In this document: positions 40,422-48,328 of the stretch, piece by piece
Layout: each line of letters opens with the position of its first letter
Position numbering within the stretch: the first letter of the stretch is position 1
Source: Parvularculaceae bacterium
Lineage (GTDB): Bacteria > Pseudomonadota > Alphaproteobacteria > Caulobacterales > Parvularculaceae
Assembly (NCBI GenBank): GCA_028284065.1
Contig: JANQSJ010000008.1
Span: 62,001-126,000, forward strand
DNA: 64,000 bases
Reading direction: 5' to 3'
Made by a program: the position numbers and the translations under genes
Notes under the pieces: model-generated
What the model saw: the letters and a program-made list of their open reading frames with translations, nothing else
The model's database searches: none
Told to the model about the DNA's origin: nothing

Positions 40422-41021
40422 TTATTCCCGAAGCTCGGCGTCGTTCGCTAGTTTGAGCGCCGCAATTGTCAAAGCGTTGAAAGCACGGGGACGAAATACA
40501 CTATCGAGATGGCGCGACCGGAGAAACTTCTCTCGAACGATCTGCAGCTCACGAACAAGCTTCGACGTTTCAGCAAAATCGACAGGCCGGTCCCGGTTCT
40601 CAAAGTTGTCGAGGACACCATTGACTATGCCGCTTTGTGCGTTCCTATGAATGATAGGGTCTATCCCATTCAAATCGCTGAGTGTTATTTGAAGGCGATA
40701 AGCCTTTTCCTCCATAACTATATAGCTGTGCTTTGACGGATCTTCCATGTGTGCTGCACAAGCTAATCCTAGCTCGAATGGCATATTGAAACGAACGGGC
40801 GTTCCCACTCGACTCACGTCATGAATCGAAAACTGACACTCTCGAATTAGGTCGCGCAATCTTGCCAACCGGCCAGCGCCACGTTCTGGCAACTCTAAAA
40901 CGCAGCGTGGCCTTAATCCGACTGCAATTAACGATCCTATCAGTGCAACAAAGAGTTTCTCATATTGTTTGTCGAAAGGTACATTCAGAAATACAGAGAT
41001 CGGCTTCAATTTGGCTGCCAT
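40422..41021 (-). CDS. TIR/deoxyribosyltransferase-like Rossmann protein, candidate defence effector
   Basis: 199 residues. KPISVFLNVPFDKQYEKLFVALIGSLIAVGLRPRCVLE begins with a beta strand and NVPFD loop; then RLARLRDLIRECQFSIHDVSRV and RFNMPFELGLACAAH (Glu83) follow. The strand-helix order and the S/IHD and FELG motifs resemble TIR and nucleoside 2-deoxyribosyltransferase folds, whose catalytic Glu sits in a similar ExG setting. These folds cleave N-glycosidic bonds, for example of NAD. The C-terminal half (IVNGVLDNFENRDRPVDF..LVRELQIVREKFLRSRHLDSVF) is helical and unassigned. ATG at 41021 lies 10 bases after the stop of the Lys/Arg-rich gene. GC is far lower than average, so it is probably imported. 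NADase or defence function is inference. Confidence 0.6.
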   Translation of the reverse strand: MAAKLKPISVFLNVPFDKQYEKLFVALIGSLIAVGLRPRCVLELPERGAGRLARLRDLIRECQFSIHDVSRVGTPVRFNMPFELGLACAAHMEDPSKHSYIVMEEKAYRLQITLSDLNGIDPIIHRNAQSGIVNGVLDNFENRDRPVDFAETSKLVRELQIVREKFLRSRHLDSVFRPRAFNALTIAALKLANDAELRE

Positions 41022-41031
41022 CAGTGAAAGC

Positions 41032-41376
41032 TCAGCGTTTAAGCTTATGGGGGGCTTTCCGTTTTGCGGCGGTCTTTTTGGAAGCTGCCTTCTTCTTGAC
41101 AGCAACTTTCTTCGCGGAAGCGCGCTTGGCTTTCCTTTTTGCTCCCGATTTACGACGTGGACGCACTTTTTTCTTAACTGCGGAACTTTCGTCTTCAAGC
41201 TCTTTTAGGATCTTGTCCAAAAAGGCCCGGTCGTTGCGACTCAGCGTGATCAGTTTTCGCGTCTCGGCTACTGGCGCAGGAGTAACCTGATACACCGACC
41301 GCCCTCTCACCCTCTTTTCCGCCACTTGTGAACCGCTAGCGTATCGTGGGACCGGTTTTGTTGATGCATGTGCCAT
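41032..41376 (-). CDS. Small Lys/Arg-rich protein, partner of the TIR-like gene
   Basis: 114 residues. N-terminal half: KRVRGRSVYQVTPAPVAETRKLITLSRNDRAFLDKILKELEDE, with one short amphipathic helix. C-terminal half is a histone-H1-like tail of K/R/A repeats (KKKVRPRRKSGAKRKAKRASAKKVAVKKKAASKKTAAKRK). This kind of tail binds nucleic acid. The gene ends 10 bases before the TIR-like start, so they form a two-gene transcript with a promoter in the AT-rich 41377-41480 region. No family assignment. Could be a nucleic-acid-sensing or neutralising partner; inference only. Confidence 0.65.
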   Translation of the reverse strand: MAHASTKPVPRYASGSQVAEKRVRGRSVYQVTPAPVAETRKLITLSRNDRAFLDKILKELEDESSAVKKKVRPRRKSGAKRKAKRASAKKVAVKKKAASKKTAAKRKAPHKLKR

Positions 41377-41625
41377 GGAAATGAAGGATATACACGCTTA
41401 TCGCTAAAGGACAAAGTATGGCCTAGCTTCATGCATCGTTAAAGTCGCAAAATTCATAGATCGAAGCCCAAAATTTAGCGCACCTAAAGAACGTTATGGC
41501 GCGCAATCTGGCCCACCAACGCCTACCAAGCGAACCTCGCCGAAGCGTCTTCAACGCGTGTGGTCTCGCCGTTAGCGCGGCCTGACGCCGGGCGCGCTCG
41601 CGTCTCAACGCGCCGCCCCAGCCCC
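41377..41625. other. AT-rich promoter region of the TIR-like pair
   Basis: About 250 bases without genes. Minus-strand reading near 41380-41400 offers TGTATA and other AT-rich hexamers, suitable for a promoter of the basic-protein/TIR-like pair. GC rises sharply from about 41520 toward the 41626-43032 gene, marking the right border of the imported segment. Confidence 0.45.
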
Positions 41626-43032
41626 CTACCGATAAAACGTCGTCTCGCCGCCGTCGAAGGCCCAGGGGAGGGGAAGATCCGCGCAGGCCTGCGCGGTCCC
41701 GCGCGCCTCGACGGTCATGGTCGCCGGCGCGTCTTCGGCCCCATCAGCGACCTGGAGGAGGATGACGCCATTAATCCGGGGGCCGACGAAATTCGCGCGC
41801 AGGCCCTCATAACAGTATATCGGGCCGGCCGTCGTCTCGGCGAAGGGGCGGTTGACGTAGGGCGTCACGCTTTCGGCGTGGATGCTGTCCGCGCCAAGGC
41901 CGGCGGGCGCGGTCGAAAGGGGGTCATGCGACGCCCGCGTCACGGCGTCCGGCGCAGCGGCGTCAAACGAGAAGAAATCCTTCGCCGCGGCGGCCCGCGC
42001 GGCGGTCTGCTTCGGCGTCAGCGCCACCATGTCCGGCGTCAGCGAGCGCAGCCGCCCGTGCAGCGCGAAGATGTGCCGGCCGGGATCAATCGCGTCGGGC
42101 GCAAGCGCCACGGCGCTCACCTTCGCCGCGACGCCATTGTTCGCCGCGTCGGTGAACCACGCCCCCTGCGCCGTGCCCGGCGCGTCTTGCACCGCGGCGT
42201 TGCAAGGGTTGTCGCCCTTCGCCTTGCGCATGCCGAAGGCGCCGCCGAGAAGCTCCGTCCACGCCGCCTCCATCGCCCGCGGCATATAGTCAAGCGGACA
42301 TTGCGCGCGGGTATGGTCAAGGGCGATCGCCTTCAGAAGATCGCTCGGCGCATTTAGGATGCGCGCCTCCAGATAGGGATTTGATTCGTACCGCTCCGGG
42401 CGCACCAGATCCTTCGCCGGGGCGCGCGCGTCTTCGAGCGCCACATCGAACCCGTCGGCGACGCCAACCACCGTTCCCGCGCGCAGCCGCAGGCGCGCGG
42501 TCGCCGCGGTATGGTCCGGACCCTTCACTTCAGCGAATGCCGCGACGCCGCCGATGCGGCGAATAATGTCAGCGTCGATACGGTCGATATCGCCGAGCTG
42601 AAACGTCACGTCCTCGCAGGCGACGAAATGCGCCGTCCAGGACTGGCCGACCGCGGCGCCGTCCCCGTCGCGGACGATGCGCCGCTCCACCGCCACAAGG
42701 TCGGCCTTCGCCGGCAAGAGGACCTCCGTCATGCGGCGCTCAAAGGCGGTCGCGCCGCTTTTCGTGTTCACGCGCACGAACGGCGCCGGCAACGGCTCGC
42801 CGGGCGCGGTGACGCCGCCGAGCGGCGAAATCGAGATGACATCGTCGATATCGGCGAAAGCCGCCGTGAAGACGGGCGAGGAGACCGGGCACGAAGCTGC
42901 GTCGAGGCCCGCCGCCTCGGGCGCGAGCTCAATCGCGCGGGTCGCCAGCCGGCGCGGCGCGGCGGGGTTGAAGACGATGAACGCCAGCGCCCCCGCCACC
43001 GCAATCGCCGCCGTCAGACGCGCAAAATACAT
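41626..43032 (-). CDS. Membrane-anchored protein of unknown function
   Basis: 468 residues. A single N-terminal hydrophobic segment (YFARLTAAIAVAGALAFIVF) serves as a signal anchor. The rest is a large extracytoplasmic region with several Cys (ASCPVSSPVF, FVACEDVTF, AQCPLDYMPR, GDNPCNA, IYCYEGL, QACADLPLPWAFDGGETTFYR). Repeated beta-rich segments but no recognised domain. Two decayed copies of its 3' end lie at 40076-40250 and 38939-39005, so it marks the right edge of a duplicated segment. Function unknown. Confidence 0.75.
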   Translation of the reverse strand: MYFARLTAAIAVAGALAFIVFNPAAPRRLATRAIELAPEAAGLDAASCPVSSPVFTAAFADIDDVISISPLGGVTAPGEPLPAPFVRVNTKSGATAFERRMTEVLLPAKADLVAVERRIVRDGDGAAVGQSWTAHFVACEDVTFQLGDIDRIDADIIRRIGGVAAFAEVKGPDHTAATARLRLRAGTVVGVADGFDVALEDARAPAKDLVRPERYESNPYLEARILNAPSDLLKAIALDHTRAQCPLDYMPRAMEAAWTELLGGAFGMRKAKGDNPCNAAVQDAPGTAQGAWFTDAANNGVAAKVSAVALAPDAIDPGRHIFALHGRLRSLTPDMVALTPKQTAARAAAAKDFFSFDAAAPDAVTRASHDPLSTAPAGLGADSIHAESVTPYVNRPFAETTAGPIYCYEGLRANFVGPRINGVILLQVADGAEDAPATMTVEARGTAQACADLPLPWAFDGGETTFYR

Positions 43033-43247
43033 GCCCGGAAACGAGCCCCCTTCACCTTACCGCCGCCGAAAATCGGCCTCGGGCGCGCCGGCGTCAAGCT
43101 GCGCCCGCCCTCATCGGCGCGGCATGTCGGCCGGTGTTGCCCATCGGCGTCGGTCAGGCGCCGGCGAACGCAAGGGGCCCGCCGCCTCGACAGGCCCGCC
43201 GCGGGCGGGCGATAGTGCGTCGGGGAGGCGAAACGGGGATTTTCCAC

Positions 43248-44144
43248 ATGGTGCGTTGGCGGGGTCGGCGGAAAAGCGACAATCTGGAGGACCGCCGCGG
43301 CGGGGCGGGCGCCGCCGGCATGGGCGCGCTCGGGTTCCTCATCCTGCGGCTTGTATTCAACCGTTTCGGGATTTTCGGCGTCGTCGTTCTCGTAGGCGGC
43401 TATTTTGCGCTGCGGCAGGTCGGCATTGACCCGCTGCAGATGATCAACGCCCAGACCGCGGCGATCGGCGGCGCGCAGCAGACGCAGCTGACCGAGGCGG
43501 ACCGCGAGGCGGGCGATTTCGTCGCCGTGATCCTCGCCGAGACGGAAGACACCTGGTCGCGCCGCTTCGCCGCCGCGGGGCGCCAGTACGACCCGCCGGG
43601 GCTCGTTCTCTTCTCGCGCAACACCGTTTCGGGGTGCGGGCCGGCGTCCGCCGCCATGGGCCCGTTTTACTGCCCCGCCGACGGTAAGGCCTATCTCGAT
43701 ACGAATTTCTTCGCCGAGCTGTCGCGACGCTTCGGCGCGCCGGGGGATTTCGCCGCCGCCTATGTGATCGCGCATGAGGTCGGCCACCATGTGCAGACGG
43801 TGACCGGAATCACCCAGCGCGCGCGCCAGGCGCAGGCGGCCGCCGGCGGCGTTGAAAGCAACGCCATTCAGGTGCGCATGGAGCTGCAGGCGGACTGTTA
43901 CGCCGGGATATGGGCGCACGACGCCGACCGCACCGCGGGCATTCTGGAGCCAGGCGACATCGACGAGGGCCTGCGCGCCGCCGCCGCGATCGGCGACGAC
44001 AATCTCCAGCGACAGGCCGGCAGGCGGGTGCGCCAGGAGACCTTCACCCACGGCTCCTCCGAACAACGGGCGCGCTGGTTCACCATCGGCTACCGCGAGG
44101 GAAGCGTCGAGGCCTGCGACGCGTTCGCGGCGGACCGTTTGTAG
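43248..44144 (+). CDS. YpfJ-type neutral zinc metalloprotease
   Basis: 298 residues of the putative neutral zinc metallopeptidase family (YpfJ/KPN_02809). A membrane helix follows the N-terminal RWRGRRKSDNLEDRRG signature (FGIFGVVVLVGGYFAL). Zinc motif HEVGHH at 176-181, third ligand Glu in MELQADCYAGIWAH. SGCGPASAAMGPFYCPADGKAYLD is the conserved Cys-containing region before the active site. ATG at 43248 (MVRWRG) fits the family start; an upstream ATG at 43134 was rejected. Inner-membrane protease facing the periplasm; substrate unknown. Confidence 0.92.
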   Translation: MVRWRGRRKSDNLEDRRGGAGAAGMGALGFLILRLVFNRFGIFGVVVLVGGYFALRQVGIDPLQMINAQTAAIGGAQQTQLTEADREAGDFVAVILAETEDTWSRRFAAAGRQYDPPGLVLFSRNTVSGCGPASAAMGPFYCPADGKAYLDTNFFAELSRRFGAPGDFAAAYVIAHEVGHHVQTVTGITQRARQAQAAAGGVESNAIQVRMELQADCYAGIWAHDADRTAGILEPGDIDEGLRAAAAIGDDNLQRQAGRRVRQETFTHGSSEQRARWFTIGYREGSVEACDAFAADRL

Positions 44145-44233
44145 ACGGAGGAAAAGCCGGCGAGCTGACGCCGGCCGTTGCGAACGGCGGATAAAAATTC
44201 CCGCGCCTCGATATTCGAAGCGCTGAAACGGCG

Positions 44234-44908
44234 TTACGCAACTCGGCTTTCGGCCGACGACCTCGAAAAAATCAGCGCAAGGCCAACCGCGAAAAACCAC
44301 ACAATGAAGCCGAGGCCGAAGATCATGGTCGCCTCGGAGAGGGCCGGGATGGTGGAGGCGATCCCCGCGCCGCCGACCAGAAGCCCGATGAGATTGACGG
44401 CGAGCGGTATCCCTTTCGAGCTCAGACCGGCGAGGCTGAGGAGGAAGATCCACATGCCGCCGGTGATCTCGTTGCCGCCGCCAAGCGCGGCGCCCGCGAC
44501 CGACGTCGAACGCCACAGCGTCACCGCCGCCTCCATGTCGCTCGCGGCGAGGCGCACGATCTGGGTGAGGCTGATGTTCTCCAGCATCCCTGCGGCGAGG
44601 ATGAGCCCCGCCCAGATGACGCCAAAGGCCGAAGCCGCCTGCGCCAGCGCTTCCGGGCCGTCTTTCACGCGCCGGTGCAGCCCGACGACGATGAACACCA
44701 TCAGGACGGCGTTCAGGACATAGATGACGAGGTTCCAGGCGTTCATCAGCTCCTGATTGTCGACGAGGAACTGAACGTGCTGCGTCGCCGGCGCGTCGGG
44801 CGCGCCATACTGCGCCGGGCCGAGGATCGCGAAATAGACCCAGAAGCCGATGATGTATGTCGCGCCTGCGGCGATGGCCGCGAGGCCGCTGATGCGTTGA
44901 AACGCCAT
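44234..44908 (-). CDS. DUF4386-like multi-pass membrane protein
   Basis: 224 residues with about six or seven membrane helices: RISGLAAIAAGATYIIGFWVYFAIL, AWNLVIYVLNAVLMVFIVVGL, AFGVIWAGLILAAGML, GGMWIFLLSLAGLS and ATMIFGLGFIVWFFAVGLALIF. It resembles DUF4386 family proteins. It is divergent to a membrane AraC regulator, so both are likely controlled from the 44909-45120 interval. Function unknown. Confidence 0.7.
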   Translation of the reverse strand: MAFQRISGLAAIAAGATYIIGFWVYFAILGPAQYGAPDAPATQHVQFLVDNQELMNAWNLVIYVLNAVLMVFIVVGLHRRVKDGPEALAQAASAFGVIWAGLILAAGMLENISLTQIVRLAASDMEAAVTLWRSTSVAGAALGGGNEITGGMWIFLLSLAGLSSKGIPLAVNLIGLLVGGAGIASTIPALSEATMIFGLGFIVWFFAVGLALIFSRSSAESRVA

Positions 44909-45120
44909 ATCTCGGAACCCTCTTCACACGCTGATCTGGCCGGCAGGTGGCATGTCGCCGTGCGGCGGACCAGCGTACGGGTGTATCCGCCGGCAGGCGC
45001 GGACAGTCGGCGACAACGTGGACAGGGCGGCGGCCTGTCTTCGGGCGGCGGAGTCGAACGGAAAACCGCTCACACTTTTCCGGAATGCGCCCTACACGTC
45101 GGTCCATGCAGGGCGAGAAA

Positions 45121-46278
45121 ATGATAGCGCTCTCGGCGCTGGCGGTCGGCGTCGCCATCGCCGGCGCCATTGCGGCGCTGCGCGGCGGCGCGGACAGCCG
45201 GCGCGCTCGGTTCTATCTCGTTGCGACCTTCGCCATCGTCGCAGGGGTCGCCGGCATTCCCCTCGTCGTCGCGTTCGCCCGGCCGCTCTATGTCTTCTAC
45301 ATGCCCGCGGCGCTGCCGATGCTGATGACGCTGCCGGCGGCGATCCACCGCTACGCCAGGGCGCGGACGGGCGACGCGAAGGGGCCGCGCGCCGATGCGC
45401 GCGATGCGCTCCTGCCGGCGGCGGGGCTTATCCTGACCCTCGGCTATTGGAGCCTGCCCGCCTCCGCCAGAGATGCGATGTTCGTCGACGGCGAGCTGCC
45501 GCCCGGCGCGGCGGCGAATACCCTCGCGTCCCTGACCCTCGTCCTCATCTTCCTCTGGTCCATCGCCTCTTTCGCCTACCTCGTCGCGACGATGAGAGCG
45601 CTTCACGCGCATCGCGAGCGGCTGAAGTCGCTCTATTCGAATACGGAGAAGTTTGAACTGCGCTGGATCGATGGGTTGCTGGCGTTGCTGGCCGCGCTAT
45701 GGGCCGCCGCGGCCGCATCGCTCCTCAGCGATAATTTCGGGCCGGGCCTTCCCTTTCCCGGCGAAATCGTCTTCGCGCTCGCGGGCGCGGCCCTCCTCTT
45801 TCTGATCGCGTTCGCGCTGGCGCCTGCGCCGTCCGCAAATGATCAGGCGGGCGCCGATGCGCCGACGGATAGCCCTGAGCAATCATCCGATGGGCAGTCG
45901 CCGGAAAAATACGCCCGCTCCGCCCTGACGCCGGAGCGCGCGGGCCAGATCGCCGAGCGCATCGAGGCGGCGATGCGCCGCGACCAGCTTCATCTCGACG
46001 CGAATTTATCTTTACGGAAACTATCGCGCCATGTCGGCGCGCCGCAGAACATCGTCTCGCAAACGCTGAACGAAAGGCTCGGCGCGACCTTCTTCGACTA
46101 TGTCGCCCATTGGCGCATCGAGACGGCGAAACCGATGATCGAGGCGGGCGACGCGTCCGTGCTCGCCATCGCCCTGGAGGTCGGCTTCAACTCCCGCTCC
46201 ACCTTCTACAAGGCCTTCAAGCGCGAGACGGGCCTGACGCCGAAAGCCTATCGCGACAGCCGACGTGGCGGTCCGTGA
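45121..46278 (+). CDS. AraC family regulator with N-terminal membrane domain
   Basis: 385 residues. The first ~240 residues hold five to seven membrane helices (ALSALAVGVAIAGAIAALRGG, FYLVATFAIVAGVAGIPLVVAF, ALLPAAGLILTLGYWSL, NTLASLTLVLIFLWSIASFAYLV, GLLALLAALWAAAAASLLS, EIVFALAGAALLFLIAFALA). The C-terminal AraC HTH is LHLDANLSLRKLSRHVGAPQNIVSQTLNERLGATFFDYVAHWRIETAKPMI and VLAIALEVGFNSRSTFYKAFKRETGLTPKAYR. Membrane AraC proteins of this kind sense external or membrane signals directly. Start chosen at 45121, five bases after an AGGGCGAG; 45106 is possible. Likely controls the divergent DUF4386-like gene. Confidence 0.88.
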   Translation: MIALSALAVGVAIAGAIAALRGGADSRRARFYLVATFAIVAGVAGIPLVVAFARPLYVFYMPAALPMLMTLPAAIHRYARARTGDAKGPRADARDALLPAAGLILTLGYWSLPASARDAMFVDGELPPGAAANTLASLTLVLIFLWSIASFAYLVATMRALHAHRERLKSLYSNTEKFELRWIDGLLALLAALWAAAAASLLSDNFGPGLPFPGEIVFALAGAALLFLIAFALAPAPSANDQAGADAPTDSPEQSSDGQSPEKYARSALTPERAGQIAERIEAAMRRDQLHLDANLSLRKLSRHVGAPQNIVSQTLNERLGATFFDYVAHWRIETAKPMIEAGDASVLAIALEVGFNSRSTFYKAFKRETGLTPKAYRDSRRGGP

Positions 46279-47032
46279 CGAACGCTTGACCGCGAGCCGG
46301 CGCGCGGCGGCCAATCCGCGGGAGGAAGGCCGGCGTGCGCTTCTTGTACGCGCGATAGTCATCGCCGAGCGCTTCTATCAGGTCCGCCTCCTCAAACGGC
46401 GTCGCCGCCATGGTGTAAAGGAAGGTCGACAGCGCGAAAACGACGTGCCCAACGGTAAGGTGCGGCGTGATCCAGGGCGTCACCATCCAGCCGAGGCTGA
46501 TCGGGTGGCGGACAAGCGCATAGAGATACCGCGCGGTCAGTTTCCCTGATCTCGGCGGCGTGTTCCGGAAGCGGGCCCAGGCCTGCGCCAGGCCAAAAAA
46601 TCCGAAGTGGCCGAAATGGAACGTCGCGGAAAACATCATCGTCCACACGCCGAGATACAGCGCGTAAATGGCGGCCTGCGCCCAGACCGCATCGACGGAC
46701 CAGATTGTCGCGGGGATCGGCCGCCAGAAAACGACGAGCAGGCCGGTCGCAGCTGCGGTCATGTAGAGATAGGTGGCGCGCTCAATCGGCGCCGGGACAA
46801 TCTTCGTCCACCAGCGCTTGAAAGACGTCCGCGCCGTGATGGAATGGTGCAGTCCGAAGCCGAGGACAAGGCCCGCATCGACGGCGACCGCCGTCCAGAA
46901 TGGCGCAACCGCGCCATCGCCAATGCCCTTCGGAACGAGGGCGTCCGCCAGAAACCCCACCAGGTAGGCGATGGCGGCAAGGCCGACCACATAGGCGCCG
47001 ATGGCGTAGACCAGATAAAACGCGCCGCGCAT
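46217..47032 (-). CDS. mddA: MddA-type methanethiol S-methyltransferase (NnrU/ICMT-like)
   Basis: 271 residues, integral-membrane methyltransferase. Helices FYLVYAIGAYVVGLAAIAYLVGF and others are followed by GFGLHHSITAR, ERATYLYMTAAATGLLVVFWRPIP, FHFGHFGFFGLAQAW and LYALVRHPISLGWMVTPWITPHLTVGHVVFALSTFLYT, ending EEADLIEALGDDYRAYKKRTPAFLP, the MddA/isoprenylcysteine methyltransferase core. MddA makes dimethyl sulfide from methanethiol. ATG at 47032 has GAGGGA about eight bases upstream; 47047 is an alternative. Its last ~20 codons overlap the convergent AraC gene by 62 bases. Assignment to MddA rather than NnrU-like relatives is by motif resemblance. Confidence 0.78.
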   Translation of the reverse strand: MRGAFYLVYAIGAYVVGLAAIAYLVGFLADALVPKGIGDGAVAPFWTAVAVDAGLVLGFGLHHSITARTSFKRWWTKIVPAPIERATYLYMTAAATGLLVVFWRPIPATIWSVDAVWAQAAIYALYLGVWTMMFSATFHFGHFGFFGLAQAWARFRNTPPRSGKLTARYLYALVRHPISLGWMVTPWITPHLTVGHVVFALSTFLYTMAATPFEEADLIEALGDDYRAYKKRTPAFLPRIGRRAPARGQAFVTDRHVGCRDRLSASGPSRA

Positions 47033-47130
47033 GTCTTTCTCCCTCATGTTCAGTTGAACCAAGGGCGGGCCTACCGCGCCCGGGGCGGCGGCGCTTGAGA
47101 TCGCCATGAGAAATGGATGAGAATCGCGGA

Positions 47131-47174
47131 GGACTGGCGCGGCTGCGCCGAGTGGGACTGGCGCGGCTGCGCCG
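47131..47174. repeat. 20-bp exact direct repeat, each with a hairpin
   Basis: GGACTGGCGCGGCTGCGCCG at 47131-47150 and 47155-47174, four bases apart (24-base period). Each unit contains the small hairpin GGCGC/GCGCC. It lies 12 bases past the stop of the hydrolase-winged-helix gene and about 100 bases upstream of the mddA-like start, so it could end one transcript or regulate the other. Confidence 0.75.
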
Positions 47175-47185
47175 TGAGGGCGGCG

Positions 47186-48313
47186 TCAGTCCCAGCCGGC
47201 GAAACGATAGCCATGTCCCTTGACGGTTTCGATCGCCGCGGCGTGCGCGCCCATTTTCCGACGCAGCGCGCGTATCAATGAGTCGATGCGGTTCGACCCC
47301 TCATAGGGTTGGCCCCACACCGCGGCGAGAAGGCGATCGCGCGTGACGACCCGTCCCTCCGCCGCCGTCAGTTCACTGACGACGCCGAACTCCAGCGGCG
47401 TCAGCGCGACCGGCGCGCCCGCCAGCATGAGACGCCGGTTCTCCTTGTCGAAGAACGTCCCTTCAGGCGCCGGACGAGGCGCGGCCGCCTCCTCATCGAT
47501 CCGCCCTCTAAAGAACGCATTCGCCGCCCGCGCCACGGACGCTCCGTCCACCCAGGGAACGTGCGCGCTTCCCTCCAGCACGGTCAGGCGGGCCCCCGTT
47601 ATTCCCTTGGCGAGATCGCGCGCGGACTCGAACGGCACAGCGCGATCCTTGCGGCGGTGAAGAACCAGCGTTTCAGCCTTGACCTCGCCCAGCCGGTCAG
47701 CGGCGTTCATGTCGTATGTCAGTCTGAGGAAGTCGAGGGCGGCGTCCACGTCGGCCGCGTTCCGCTGATAGCGGGCGAACTCGGCAAGCGCTTCCCTGTC
47801 CTCATCCGGCAGAAAGACGTCGGCCATGGCGCGCGACCCGAGCCCCCAATGCGCCTTGATCGTCGTCTGAACGGCGCGTTGCACATCCGCCGGGCAAATC
47901 GTCTGACCGTTCGCATAGGAACCAAAGAAGCAAAGGCGCCCAACGCGGTCGGGGCGATCGGCCGCATGGACAATCGCCGGCGGACCGCCGGATGAGATCG
48001 CGAAGAGGCCGTAGCTTGTCGCGCCTAGCTCATCGGCGAGATCCGATAGAAGCGCGGCTTCGTCGCCGAGCGTTCGCCCGCTGGCCGAACCGTCGCTGAG
48101 GCCGACGCCCGGCTTGTCGTAACGAACGACGCGAAGCCCCTCGCCTAACGCCTCAAAGAACGCCCGAAAACTCTCCTGCCCCCAGTCGCTCTCCACATGG
48201 CTGACCCACCAGGCGGGGCAGATAACCAGCGCGCCCTCGCCCCTCGCGGAATAGGCGATGCTGTTTCCATCGCGGTCTTCGAAGAAGCGGACTTCCGGAA
48301 CGCGTGGCATCAA
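47186..48313 (-). CDS. Alpha/beta hydrolase fused to OmpR-type winged-helix domain
   Basis: 375 residues. Residues about 8-265 are an alpha/beta hydrolase: SIAYSARGEGALVICPAWWVSHVE, RVVRYDKPGVGLSD, nucleophile region GLFAISSGG (Ser107; first Gly of GxSxG is Ala), acid in LHRRKDRAVPFES and His in EGSAHVPWVDG. Residues about 282-375 are an OmpR/PhoB-type DNA-binding winged helix: LMLAGAPVALTPLEFGVVSELTAAEGRVVTRDRLLAAVWGQPYEGSNRIDSLIRALRRKMG and IETVKGHGYRFAG. There is no receiver domain. The enzyme-like domain may sense a small molecule. Location next to mddA-like gene with direct repeats between them suggests a local regulator. Confidence 0.85.
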   Translation of the reverse strand: MMPRVPEVRFFEDRDGNSIAYSARGEGALVICPAWWVSHVESDWGQESFRAFFEALGEGLRVVRYDKPGVGLSDGSASGRTLGDEAALLSDLADELGATSYGLFAISSGGPPAIVHAADRPDRVGRLCFFGSYANGQTICPADVQRAVQTTIKAHWGLGSRAMADVFLPDEDREALAEFARYQRNAADVDAALDFLRLTYDMNAADRLGEVKAETLVLHRRKDRAVPFESARDLAKGITGARLTVLEGSAHVPWVDGASVARAANAFFRGRIDEEAAAPRPAPEGTFFDKENRRLMLAGAPVALTPLEFGVVSELTAAEGRVVTRDRLLAAVWGQPYEGSNRIDSLIRALRRKMGAHAAAIETVKGHGYRFAGWD

Positions 48314-48328
48314 TGCGGGACCTTGCGT

